From an uncultured Clostridia bacterium (GTDB lineage Bacteria; Bacillota; Clostridia; TANB77; CAG-508): a DNA stretch of 10,274 nt. Positions 1 to 7,199 of the stretch are shown one piece after another. The translations under genes were made by a program, and so were the position numbers. The notes below the pieces were generated by a model that saw only the letters and a program-made list of their open reading frames with translations, was not told the DNA's origin and searched no databases. The stretch spans positions 1 to 10,274 of the forward strand of contig CANQRO010000053.1 in assembly GCA_947626205.1 (NCBI GenBank), in the 5' to 3' direction. Each line of letters opens with the position of its first letter. Positions within the stretch are counted from its first letter, which is position 1.

Positions 1-100
1 AATTATAAAAGTACCAACGAAATCTTAAGTGAATTATGTGCATAATAAACCGGAAATTTATTATTGCCATTTATAATCATCTTTTTTAATAATGTTCCTA

Positions 101-129
101 TTGAAAAAAAATAAAAAATAAAGTATAAT
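101..129 (+). promoter_or_regulatory. Sigma-A type promoter of the ABC-F gene
   Basis: A TTGAAA -35 box (101-106) and a perfect TATAAT -10 box (124-129) are separated by 17 bases. The start codon of the ABC-F gene lies 34 bases after the -10 box, leaving a short leader with a strong AAGGAGG ribosome binding site (152-158). The spacer is nearly pure A/T. The sequence from 1 to 100 holds no gene or hairpin that I can support. Confidence 0.65.
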
Positions 130-163
130 AAAAAAATCGATAAAATTAAATAAGGAGGCAAAA

Positions 164-1747
164 ATGCTAATAGCAGATGGAGTAACAATACGATTCGGAA
201 AAAGAGTTTTATTTGAAGATGTTAACATACGATTTGGAAAAGGTAATTGCTATGGAATAATAGGAGCAAATGGAGCTGGAAAATCCACATTTTTAAAAGT
301 ATTATCTGGTGAAATAGAGCCAAGTAAAGGCGAAGTAACTCATGAAAAAGAAGAAAGAATTTCTGTATTAAAACAAGATCACTTTGCATATGAGGAAGAA
401 AGAGTAATAGATACAGTTATTATGGGAAATAGTGAACTATACCAAATAATGAAAGAAAAAGAAGCAATATATGCAAAACCAGATTTTAATGAAGAAGATG
501 GAATGCGTGCAGCAAAACTAGAAGAGCGTTTTGCCGAATTAGATGGTTGGAATGCAGAATCTGATGCAGCTGTATTACTAAACGATTTGGGAATAGATAC
601 AGAAAATCATTATAAATATATGAAAGAACTAGAAGCAAGGCAAAAAGTTAAAGTATTACTTGCACAAAGCTTATTTGGAAATCCAGATATACTTTTATTA
701 GACGAGCCTACAAACGATTTAGATTTAAAAAGTATAGACTGGTTACAAGAATTTTTAATTAATTTTGAAAATACAGTAATTGTAGTATCGCATGACCGTT
801 ATTTTTTAAATAAAGTTTGTACACATATATTAGATGTTGACTTTGGAAAAATAACCTTGTATCCAGGAAACTATGATTTCTGGTATGAATCTAGTCAACT
901 TGCATTAAAGCAAGCAAAAGAAGCTAATAAGAAAAAAGAAGAAAAAATGAAAGAATTACAAGAATTTATTGCAAGATTTAGTGCAAACGCATCAAAATCT
1001 AAACAAGCAACATCTAGAAAAAAATCATTAGAAAAAATCGAACTTGAAGAAATAAAACCGTCAAACCGTAGATATCCGTATGTAGATTTTAAACCAGACC
1101 GTGAAGCAGGAAAAGAAATTTTACAAGTAAAAAATATTTCAAAAACAATAGATGGAGAGAAAATATTAGATAATGTTTCATTTACAGTAAAACCAGGAGA
1201 TAAAATAGCATTTTTAGCAGACAATGAAAATGCAAAAACAATTTTATTTCAAATAATTGTTGGCGAATTAGAAGCGGATTCTGGTGAATTAATATGGGGA
1301 ACAACTATTACTAACACATATTTTCCGAAAGATAGTAACTACTTGTTTGAAGGAGACGAAAACTTAGTAGAATGGCTAAGGAAATATTCTAAGGATCCAG
1401 ATGAAACTTTTGTAAGAGGATTTTTAGGAAGAATGTTATTCTCTGGAGAAGAAGCTCTAAAAAAAGTAAAAGTGTTATCTGGTGGAGAAAAAGTAAGATG
1501 TGTTCTATCTAAAATGATGCTTTCAGGAGCAAATTTCTTAATTATAGATGAACCTACAAACCATTTAGACATGGAAAGCATAACATCAGTTAACGAAGGA
1601 ATGAAAAATTTTAAAGGAAACATATTATTTACATCACACGATCATCAATTAACTCAAACAGTAGCAAACAGAATTATAGATATTAAGCAAAATGGCGGAA
1701 TAATAGATAGAGAAATAACATATAACGAATATTTAGGAATTGAATAA
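164..1747 (+). CDS. ABC-F family ATPase (YbiT/YkpA-like)
   Basis: A soluble protein of 527 residues with two ABC ATPase domains in one chain and no membrane segments, which is the ABC-F layout. ABC-F proteins act on the ribosome in translation control or antibiotic protection rather than in transport. Domain 1 has Walker A GANGAGKST (34-42), Walker B ILLLDEP (176-182) and the H-loop VVSHDRYF (H210). A charged, probably coiled-coil linker covers about 240-300. Domain 2 has signature LSGGE (438-442), Walker B LIIDEP (459-464) and H-loop TSHD (H492). The two sites are asymmetric: domain 1 has LEARQ where the LSGGE signature should be, and domain 2 has a degraded Walker A (ADNENAKTI, 352-360) that keeps Lys358. 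The start is fixed by AAGGAGG five bases upstream. Length and asymmetry fit the YbiT/YkpA branch, which has many housekeeping members, better than the known resistance types. The exact role is unknown. Confidence 0.9.
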   Translation: MLIADGVTIRFGKRVLFEDVNIRFGKGNCYGIIGANGAGKSTFLKVLSGEIEPSKGEVTHEKEERISVLKQDHFAYEEERVIDTVIMGNSELYQIMKEKEAIYAKPDFNEEDGMRAAKLEERFAELDGWNAESDAAVLLNDLGIDTENHYKYMKELEARQKVKVLLAQSLFGNPDILLLDEPTNDLDLKSIDWLQEFLINFENTVIVVSHDRYFLNKVCTHILDVDFGKITLYPGNYDFWYESSQLALKQAKEANKKKEEKMKELQEFIARFSANASKSKQATSRKKSLEKIELEEIKPSNRRYPYVDFKPDREAGKEILQVKNISKTIDGEKILDNVSFTVKPGDKIAFLADNENAKTILFQIIVGELEADSGELIWGTTITNTYFPKDSNYLFEGDENLVEWLRKYSKDPDETFVRGFLGRMLFSGEEALKKVKVLSGGEKVRCVLSKMMLSGANFLIIDEPTNHLDMESITSVNEGMKNFKGNILFTSHDHQLTQTVANRIIDIKQNGGIIDREITYNEYLGIE

Positions 1748-1793
1748 AAATATTCTAAAAATAATATAAAAACTATTATATGAAAAATAATAA

Positions 1794-1827
1794 AAAAATA
1801 AGATCCACTTTTGTGAATCTTATTTTT
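1794..1827. terminator. Bidirectional terminator between convergent genes
   Basis: The arms 1794-1808 and 1813-1827 pair over 15 positions with one C/A mismatch (1805/1816) around a TTTT loop. The rightward RNA ends in a run of U, and the leftward RNA also ends in a U run templated by the A run at 1792-1798. It lies 47 bases after the ABC-F stop and just beyond the stop of the converging DUF975 gene, so it can serve both. Confidence 0.8.
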
Positions 1828-1835
1828 ATTATTTA

Positions 1836-2606
1836 TTATTCTTCTACAACAGGATTTGTTTCTTCTTTTGGTGCAGCAGCAGGTTTTCCTGCTAATGCTT
1901 CATAGAAGCAAACAAAAGCAACCATCATGTAAGGTGTTAACCATAAAAATCCAATGTAAAATGTAAATGCAGATAAAATAGCCCATCCTATAAAAGTAAG
2001 ACTTAACCATACAAAGCTCCATCTATTACCTTTCATTAAACGTTCACTTTCTTCAACAATTTCTTTGCCAGATTTGTCTTGATTATCATATAAAATATAA
2101 TAAGATAAAGAATACAAATATCCTTTTACTACAGCATAAATTAAAGACGCAATATAGCCAATCATTCCAACTATTGCAAGTCCTCCAAATCCAGTAGTTA
2201 CTCCACTATATGAATTACCTAAGACTGCTAAACTGCTAATAGAGCCACCTAATCCAAACACCATAACAACCATAAATACAATAATAAGTACAATAGGAAC
2301 GATCATTTTTAAAACCATATTTCCGAATACGCTCCATACTTTACCAAAATTTGAGAAGCCAGTGCTTAAAAAGTCTGTATAAGAAACATCTTCATTTCTT
2401 CTTAATTTCATAAAAGTAACTAAAATTCCAAATGAAATTGGTAAAGAAATAACCAAAGATACAATTGGACCAACTACAGGAATAAATGCTAATAACCATT
2501 CAATTACAAACATAATAACTCCATAGCATAATGTTAATAAAGCAGCTTTACTCCATTTGCCTTTTAAAGAAGTACGAGCTTCTGCTCTTAATTCTGATGA
2601 AACCAT
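1836..2606 (-). CDS. DUF975 family integral membrane protein
   Basis: A protein of 256 residues of unknown function. It resembles the DUF975 family, common in Bacillota, in several ways: an N-terminal RAEAR..LKGKW stretch (7-18); a DFLSTGFSNF segment (78-87); an amphipathic loop with ILYDNQDKSG (171-180) followed by ESERLMKGNRW (186-196); and a final LTFIGWAIL...GFLWLTPY region (203-226). About five to six hydrophobic segments are visible (roughly 22-44, 46-66, 100-120, 140-160, 200-222 and possibly 223-238), with no clear cleavable signal peptide. The tail after 240 is Pro/Ala/Glu-rich and presumably cytoplasmic. The gene has its own consensus promoter and is flanked by terminators on both sides, so it is a single-gene unit unconnected to its neighbours. 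The AAGGAG site (2618-2623) is 11 bases from the ATG, slightly far. No enzymatic motif was seen. Confidence 0.82.
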   Translation of the reverse strand: MVSSELRAEARTSLKGKWSKAALLTLCYGVIMFVIEWLLAFIPVVGPIVSLVISLPISFGILVTFMKLRRNEDVSYTDFLSTGFSNFGKVWSVFGNMVLKMIVPIVLIIVFMVVMVFGLGGSISSLAVLGNSYSGVTTGFGGLAIVGMIGYIASLIYAVVKGYLYSLSYYILYDNQDKSGKEIVEESERLMKGNRWSFVWLSLTFIGWAILSAFTFYIGFLWLTPYMMVAFVCFYEALAGKPAAAPKEETNPVVEE

Positions 2607-2645
2607 AATAAAAACATCTCCTTTTAAATAATTTTATTCGACTTA

Positions 2646-2674
2646 ATAATACATTAGTTTGCAGAATATGTCAA
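2646..2674 (-). promoter_or_regulatory. Strong sigma-A promoter of the DUF975 gene
   Basis: Read on the minus strand, a perfect TTGACA -35 box (2674-2669) is followed after 17 bases by TATTAT (2651-2646). The start codon is 39 bases past the -10 box. This is the closest match to consensus in the window, suggesting steady expression of the membrane protein independent of the upstream gene. Confidence 0.75.
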
Positions 2675-2686
2675 TATAAATAAGCC

Positions 2687-2721
2687 AAAAAATGATAGAG
2701 AGTAATAAGTACTCTCTATCA
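2687..2721 (-). terminator. Intrinsic terminator of the HD-GYP gene
   Basis: A perfect 12-bp stem (2693-2704 with 2710-2721, arm TGATAGAGAGTA) around a 5-base loop. On the minus strand it is followed directly by TTTTTT (2692-2687). It lies 20 bases past the stop codon of the HD-GYP regulator gene and before the DUF975 promoter, so it separates the two genes. Confidence 0.88.
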
Positions 2722-2740
2722 ATATATATGTAATAATTTA

Positions 2741-3793
2741 CTATTTATACTTTTCTTGAATAGCTTCAATTTCGTCATAATGATTTCTTAAAATGTCTAA
2801 AAATACATCTGCCAAATTAGGATCAAATTGTGTTCCTTTGCAACGTTCAATTTCTTCTATAACTACAGAAAGTGGTAAAGCATTACGATATGTTCTTTTT
2901 GAAGTCATAGCATCAAAAGTATCTGCTAAAGCAGCAATACGTGCAAAATACGGAATATCTTCACCCTTTAATTTAGAAGGATATCCAGTGCCGTCATATT
3001 TTTCATGATGATGTTTAACAATAGGAATTATATCTTGAAAAATACTAGCAGTTGATAAAATATGTGCACCAATTGTTGGATGATTCTTAATTTCAGAATA
3101 TTCATCATCAGACAATTTAGTTTCTTTTAAAAGTATACTATCTGGAACACCAATTTTTCCAATATCGTGAAATAATCCTCCAACTTGAATAGTTCTTAAA
3201 TCTGAATCAGGTAAGTTAAGATATTTACCAATTAAAACACTATATTCAGAAACACGATCGGAATGACCTCTTGTATAAACATCTTTTGCTTCAACAGTAT
3301 AACGTAAAGTTTGAATACTTTCCATATATGAACGTTCTAATTTTTCGTAGGTGTCTTTTAATTCAGCATTAATATCTTTAATTAAGTTCATTTGAGAAAT
3401 AGCTTTAATACCAGATTCAATTAATAAAAGCAGTTGATCAAACTTATCACTTTTTTCACAATATCCTTGTATATCTAGTCTACGAATAGTTTCAAGTGGT
3501 GGAGCCAAATCTTTATGACCAGTTAGTAATAAAATATATAATTCTTTGTTAAACTTTCTGATTTCTTCTACTACTTGATCTCCATGAATAGGTGTCATAA
3601 TAAAGTCAAGTAACATCAAATCAAAATGTTCATTTTTTACTCGTTCAATAGCTTCTAAGGGATCAGTTACGCCAGTAAATTCATATCCAGAACGATTTAG
3701 AAAAATTGAAAGAGAATCAATAATACCTTGTTCATCATCAACAACAATTATCTTATAACCGTTTGAAGTTACATTTAAATTCCCCTTACGCAT
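2741..3793 (-). CDS. REC/HD-GYP response regulator, probable c-di-GMP phosphodiesterase
   Basis: A protein of 350 residues with an N-terminal receiver domain (about 12-130), a short coiled-coil linker (about 133-165) and a C-terminal HD-GYP domain (about 165-345). The receiver keeps the acidic pair D19/D20, phosphoacceptor D63 (LLDF), T91 and K114. The HD-GYP domain is complete, with H177, the HD pair H209/D210 in FHDIGK, H238, the HHH at 261-263, GYP at 270-272 and D291 in the LADTFDAMTS block. Proteins of this design hydrolyse cyclic-di-GMP under control of phosphorylation; activity here is inferred from intact metal ligands. A longer start at 3799 adds two residues, but the GAGGTG site (3801-3806) would then sit one base from the ATG, against seven for the start chosen. 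The gene has its own promoter and terminator. The only histidine kinase in the window lies beyond hisS and could be its partner. Confidence 0.9.
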   Translation of the reverse strand: MRKGNLNVTSNGYKIIVVDDEQGIIDSLSIFLNRSGYEFTGVTDPLEAIERVKNEHFDLMLLDFIMTPIHGDQVVEEIRKFNKELYILLLTGHKDLAPPLETIRRLDIQGYCEKSDKFDQLLLLIESGIKAISQMNLIKDINAELKDTYEKLERSYMESIQTLRYTVEAKDVYTRGHSDRVSEYSVLIGKYLNLPDSDLRTIQVGGLFHDIGKIGVPDSILLKETKLSDDEYSEIKNHPTIGAHILSTASIFQDIIPIVKHHHEKYDGTGYPSKLKGEDIPYFARIAALADTFDAMTSKRTYRNALPLSVVIEEIERCKGTQFDPNLADVFLDILRNHYDEIEAIQEKYK

Positions 3794-3800
3794 ATACATT

Positions 3801-3806
3801 CACCTC
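3801..3806 (-). promoter_or_regulatory. Ribosome binding site that decides the HD-GYP start
   Basis: GAGGTG on the minus strand lies one base before the upstream ATG (3799-3797) and seven bases before the in-frame ATG at 3793-3791. Seven bases is normal spacing, so the downstream ATG is the better start. Confidence 0.65.
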
Positions 3807-3825
3807 TCATCTTAAATATACATAA

Positions 3826-3854
3826 ATTATATTAATAAAATAAAATAAAATCAA
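3826..3854 (-). promoter_or_regulatory. Sigma-A type promoter of the HD-GYP gene
   Basis: On the minus strand TTGATT (3854-3849) and a perfect TATAAT (3831-3826) are separated by exactly 17 bases, 32 bases before the chosen start codon. The gap between hisS and this gene shows no G/C-containing terminator hairpin, so some read-through from hisS is possible as well. Confidence 0.65.
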
Positions 3855-3906
3855 TACTAAAACATAAAAATGTCGAAAAATAAACTGATTTACAAAAAAA
3901 GATATG

Positions 3907-5235
3907 TTATTTTTTTACATTTTTCAAAACTTTTATTGCATCTTCTATATTAAGAGTATTTTGTTCTCCTGTTGATAAATTTTTTAAAGATATAGTATTA
4001 TTTTTAATTTCATCTTCACCAAGTATAGCAATATATGGAATTTTTAACTTATCAGCATACTTAAATTTAGTTTTAAGTTTCTTATCATTCATATAAATTT
4101 CTGTATTAATTCCTGCATTTCTAAAAGCTGTAGCAATAGGTAAACAAGGAGAGATATCCTCAGACATTGAAACTACTAAGACATCAGAAATAGATTCTTT
4201 ATCAACCTTAACAGAATTTAACTCGTTAAGTTTATAAAATAACCTTGTTAATCCAATAGAAATACCAACACCAGGTAATGGCTTATCTGTGTAATATTCT
4301 GCTAAATTATCATATCTTCCACCAGAGCAAACACTACCAATTTGTTTGTAATCATTTAAAAATGTTTCATATACAGTACCAGTATAATAATCTAAACCTC
4401 TAGCAATTGTTAAATCAATCATAAAATTATTTTCTGGAACGCCAAAAGAAATAATATTCTTAACAACTTCTTTAATTTCACTTAAGCCTTTTTCGAACAT
4501 AGTATTAGATATGTTCAAATCTTCTAATGCTTTAATTTTTTCATTATTAGTACCAGATATTGAAATAAAATTCAAAATTTGATCTATTGCATTTTCTGAA
4601 ATACCAATATTTAAAAGTTCTGATTTTACATTATCAGCACCAATTTTTTCTAATTTATCTATACATCTCATTATATCCATAGAAATGTCTGATAATTTTA
4701 AATAATCAAAAAATCCATTAAGTAATTTTCTATTATTAATACGAATTGTAAAATTATCAAATCCTAATTCTTTAAAAGTAGTATAAATTATACTTGGAAT
4801 TTCAGCATCATTTAAAAGAGATAATTCTCCATCACCAATAATATCTATATCAGCTTGATAAAATTCTCTAAATCTTCCTTTTTGAGGACGTTCTCCTCTA
4901 TAAACTTTTCCAATTTGATATCTTCTAAAAGGAAATTGTAGCATGCCATAATTTGCAGAAACATACTTAGCAAGTGGAACAGTTAAGTCGAATCTCATAG
5001 ATAAATCTGTATCGCCTTTTGTAAAACGATAAATTTGTTTTTCTGTTTCACCGCCAGCTTTTGCTAACAATACTTCAGATAGTTCTAAAACAGGTGTATC
5101 TAGAGGTAGAAATCCAAATTTCTCATATGAAGTTCTAATCTTTTCTTTCATTTGATTAAACATTACCTGTTCATTTGGCAAAAGCTCCATAAAGCCAGGT
5201 AAAGTTCGTGGAGTTACCTTGTTTTCTTCTTTCAT
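3907..5235 (-). CDS. hisS: Histidyl-tRNA synthetase
   Basis: A class II aminoacyl-tRNA synthetase of 442 residues that charges tRNA-His with histidine in the cytoplasm. The N-terminal RTLPGFMELLP (10-20) opens motif 1. Motif 2 is YRGERPQKGRFREFYQ (112-127) with catalytic R113 and R116. The histidine-binding blocks are ARGLDYYTG (278-286) and GSVCSGGRYDN (300-310). Motif 3 is GVGISIGLTR (322-331). The C-terminal part from about 350 is the anticodon-binding domain. FREFYQADIDIIG and ARGLDYYTG look more like the archaeal/eukaryotic branch of HisRS than the common bacterial one (RYRQFHQ, RGLDYYNRT in E. coli). The length is normal and all key blocks are present. A GGGGG ribosome binding site lies seven bases before the ATG. 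The gene lies directly downstream of a terminator and appears to have its own promoter. Confidence 0.95.
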   Translation of the reverse strand: MKEENKVTPRTLPGFMELLPNEQVMFNQMKEKIRTSYEKFGFLPLDTPVLELSEVLLAKAGGETEKQIYRFTKGDTDLSMRFDLTVPLAKYVSANYGMLQFPFRRYQIGKVYRGERPQKGRFREFYQADIDIIGDGELSLLNDAEIPSIIYTTFKELGFDNFTIRINNRKLLNGFFDYLKLSDISMDIMRCIDKLEKIGADNVKSELLNIGISENAIDQILNFISISGTNNEKIKALEDLNISNTMFEKGLSEIKEVVKNIISFGVPENNFMIDLTIARGLDYYTGTVYETFLNDYKQIGSVCSGGRYDNLAEYYTDKPLPGVGISIGLTRLFYKLNELNSVKVDKESISDVLVVSMSEDISPCLPIATAFRNAGINTEIYMNDKKLKTKFKYADKLKIPYIAILGEDEIKNNTISLKNLSTGEQNTLNIEDAIKVLKNVKK

Positions 5236-5252
5236 AAATTTTCCCCCTTTTA

Positions 5253-5291
5253 AAAATGGTTGATAGAAAAATTTTTTCTATCAACCATTTT
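5253..5291 (-). terminator. Terminator of the NRPS-kinase operon, overlapping the hisS promoter
   Basis: A near-perfect inverted repeat: arm AAAATGGTTGATAG (5291-5278 on the minus strand) pairs with CTATCAACCATTTT (5266-5253) over 14 bp, with an A/T loop that can itself pair. The minus-strand RNA ends in a U run. It lies about 95 bases after the kinase stop codon and ends 17 bases before the hisS start codon, so it should end transcripts coming from the NRPS and kinase genes. Confidence 0.8.
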
Positions 5292-5315
5292 ACAATATAT
5301 TACTTAATTTTTCAA
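5287..5315 (-). promoter_or_regulatory. Probable hisS promoter embedded in the terminator
   Basis: On the minus strand TTGAAA (5315-5310) and TAAAAT (5292-5287) are separated by exactly 17 bases. The -10 box overlaps the first arm of the terminator hairpin. Transcription starting about 6-8 bases later (A at 5281 or 5279) would leave the G-rich half of that arm out of the hisS mRNA. No room for a promoter exists between the hairpin and the hisS start. A TATAAT at 5322-5317 is an alternative -10 but has no convincing -35. Confidence 0.55.
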
Positions 5316-5384
5316 TATTATACATAACAATATAGTTATAAATATTATTATTTATTAGCTATTTTTATGATGAATTATTAATTT

Positions 5385-7184
5385 TTACTTATTATAAGGT
5401 AAAGTAATTGTAAAGGTACTTCCTTTTCCTTGTTCAGATTCAAATGTCATATTTCCATTAAAATGTCCGCGAATAGTAGAATATGACATAAATAAACCAA
5501 GTCCAGTACCATTTTTTCCTTTTGTAGTAATCATTTCTTTAAATAACTTGTCTTTTACCTCTTTCGTCATACCACAACCATGATCTTTTATAGAAATCAT
5601 AATAGAATTTTCATCTTTATCAACTGTTAAATCAATTGTTTCATTAGTTTTTCCATTATATGATTGGATTGCATTAGAAATTAGGTTATTTACAACTTGA
5701 ACTAATCCATTAACATTTCCATTTAAAACAAGAGATGGAGCAACATTTAAATTAACATTCATATCAATTAGAGCATTTTTTAATTCATGTTTCATTAAAA
5801 TATTAATACGTTTTAATAATTCTTCAATAGTAAACTTATCTTGTTCCTCTTCAGATAAAGTAACAGCTTGTCCTTTAACAGCAGTAATAATATCTGACAT
5901 ATATGAAGTGTGAGTCCTTATTTTTTCAATCCATTCATTCATGTCGTGTGCAATATCATGGTGATCCTTACTATTTACTTCTGGGTCATCAATAGAAGAA
6001 TCATATTCTTTTATTAAATCACTAAGACCTTCAGTAGCACCAGCAATAGACATTATAGGAGTTTTTAAGTTATGCGCAATTCCACCAACTAATTGTCCAA
6101 GGGAAGATAAACGCTCTTTTTCAACAAGCATATCTTGGTTTCTTTTAATAATTTCCATATCTTCCATATGCTGAGTAATATCTTTAAATAATATTAATGT
6201 ACCTAAATAGTTTCCTTTTGAAGATATATTACTTATTTCAATACTAAAATATTTTTTCCCAATTTTAAATTCCTTATTGAAATATAAAATTTCAGAAGTT
6301 GCTTTAACAGTTTTTATAGCATCTTCTATATTGCTTACATCATCTTCAAATTTAATATCATTTTTCAATAAATCAATAATGTTTGCATTTCGTACCTTAC
6401 TTGCACTTAATCCAAAAGTATCTGTAAAAGTCTTATTAAAATCAGTAATATTATTATTTTCATTTATAACAACAAAACTATCAGACATCCTATCAACAAT
6501 ATTTTGCATTGCTATTGGAGTAATACTAATAAATTTAAATTTGAATATTGCGATTGCAAAAAATATTGCAAGAATTGAGAAAGACATTGATGTTACATAT
6601 GGAGTCATTTCAATAATTCCCATAGTACCTAATGTGTTTAAAGCTAAAGGTACAGATATTCCTAAAATAATCAATAAAGATTGCTTTGAGAAAAAGCCGG
6701 AATTCTTAATTGAATATTTTAATAAATAATAAATACTAATACCATAAAGTAAATATGTATAGGTAGACCCAATAGAAACATAACTTCCAGGTATAATTTC
6801 ATTAGTATTTAAAGAATATTGCTTATAATATAAGTGATGATATTCATTAGTACATATCATTGCAACTGATATTAAAGGTATAACTAAGAAAAGTAAATGA
6901 TAAGGTTTTATATTAATTTTTGTTTTAGCAAAAATTTGACTTACCGCAAAAAGGGCAACAGGTGTAAAACATACAGAAAAACTAGCCAACTTCTCCCATA
7001 AAAATGGGTTAATATCAGAATCTCTAAATACAAACTGCAAAAGTGAACACAAAGTCCAAACAAACAAGCAGACTAAAAGGCACGTAAATGCAGTTTTTAA
7101 TTGACTTTTTTTCTCTTTCTTTAGAAGAAATACCAAAGCGAGTAATGAAAACTCAGATAGTATCATCAAAATTAAAGGTAACAT
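5385..7184 (-). CDS. Membrane sensor histidine kinase, 7TM-PAS-HisKA-HATPase
   Basis: A sensor kinase of 599 residues. The N-terminal 217 residues form about seven hydrophobic helices (near 5-22, 31-52, 66-86, 96-112, 139-157, 166-186 and 198-217), with an NEYHHLYY loop (113-120) as seen in the 7TM histidine kinase sensor family. A PAS domain follows (about 225-340). The H-box is GGIAHNLKTPIMSI (367-380) with phosphoacceptor H371. The ATPase domain has N-box VVNNLISNAIQS (497-508), G1 box DHGCGM (534-539) and G2 box GKNGTGLGLF (556-565), so it should be active. The residue after the phosphoacceptor is Asn, not the usual Glu or Asp. The ATG is preceded by AGGAGG that overlaps the NRPS stop codon, which places the gene in the NRPS operon. 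No response regulator is adjacent; the nearest is the HD-GYP protein beyond hisS. The ligand is unknown; 7TM sensors of this type are thought to bind small molecules or peptides. Confidence 0.9.
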   Translation of the reverse strand: MLPLILMILSEFSLLALVFLLKKEKKSQLKTAFTCLLVCLFVWTLCSLLQFVFRDSDINPFLWEKLASFSVCFTPVALFAVSQIFAKTKINIKPYHLLFLVIPLISVAMICTNEYHHLYYKQYSLNTNEIIPGSYVSIGSTYTYLLYGISIYYLLKYSIKNSGFFSKQSLLIILGISVPLALNTLGTMGIIEMTPYVTSMSFSILAIFFAIAIFKFKFISITPIAMQNIVDRMSDSFVVINENNNITDFNKTFTDTFGLSASKVRNANIIDLLKNDIKFEDDVSNIEDAIKTVKATSEILYFNKEFKIGKKYFSIEISNISSKGNYLGTLILFKDITQHMEDMEIIKRNQDMLVEKERLSSLGQLVGGIAHNLKTPIMSIAGATEGLSDLIKEYDSSIDDPEVNSKDHHDIAHDMNEWIEKIRTHTSYMSDIITAVKGQAVTLSEEEQDKFTIEELLKRINILMKHELKNALIDMNVNLNVAPSLVLNGNVNGLVQVVNNLISNAIQSYNGKTNETIDLTVDKDENSIMISIKDHGCGMTKEVKDKLFKEMITTKGKNGTGLGLFMSYSTIRGHFNGNMTFESEQGKGSTFTITLPYNK

Positions 7185-7193
7185 ATTAACTAA

Positions 7194-7199
7194 CCTCCT
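7194..7199 (-). promoter_or_regulatory. Kinase ribosome binding site overlapping the NRPS stop codon
   Basis: On the minus strand the NRPS stop TAG (7200-7198) shares two bases with a perfect AGGAGG (7199-7194), nine bases before the kinase ATG at 7184. Ribosomes finishing the NRPS would sit over this site, so the two genes are very likely translated from one mRNA and perhaps coupled. Confidence 0.88.

Noticed and set aside
3..188. A 61-codon leftward open frame with a hydrophobic, Leu/Phe/Tyr-rich product
   Set aside because: It lies opposite the ABC-F promoter, ribosome binding site and start codon. Its composition is what A/T-rich noncoding DNA gives, and I see no convincing ribosome binding site or family likeness.
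895..1623. Leftward open frames at 895-1224 and 1339-1623
   Set aside because: They are antisense to the ABC-F gene, whose frame carries the conserved motifs. They look like chance frames with no recognisable domain.
164..1747. Antibiotic-resistance ABC-F protein protecting an NRPS antibiotic producer
   Set aside because: The protein is far from the NRPS, faces the other way, has its own promoter and terminator, and looks like the common YbiT/YkpA branch rather than a known resistance type.
2793..3008. Rightward open frame inside the HD-GYP gene, and another at 7256-7438 inside the NRPS
   Set aside because: Both are antisense to well-supported domains and show no features of their own.
3800..3906. 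Terminator after hisS
   Set aside because: Only tiny A/T stems such as ACAT-TTTT-ATGT are visible; none has a G/C-containing stem followed by a U run that I would call.
5236..5384. T-box leader upstream of hisS
   Set aside because: A T-box would be attractive before a tRNA synthetase gene, but the gap is only 149 bases and the conserved T-box core (AGGGTGGNACCGCG-like) is absent. The hairpin present is better explained as the terminator of the upstream operon.
6277..6729. A 150-codon rightward open frame
   Set aside because: It is the antisense of the kinase PAS and last membrane segments. Its hydrophobic stretches are complements of A/T-rich codons in the real gene.
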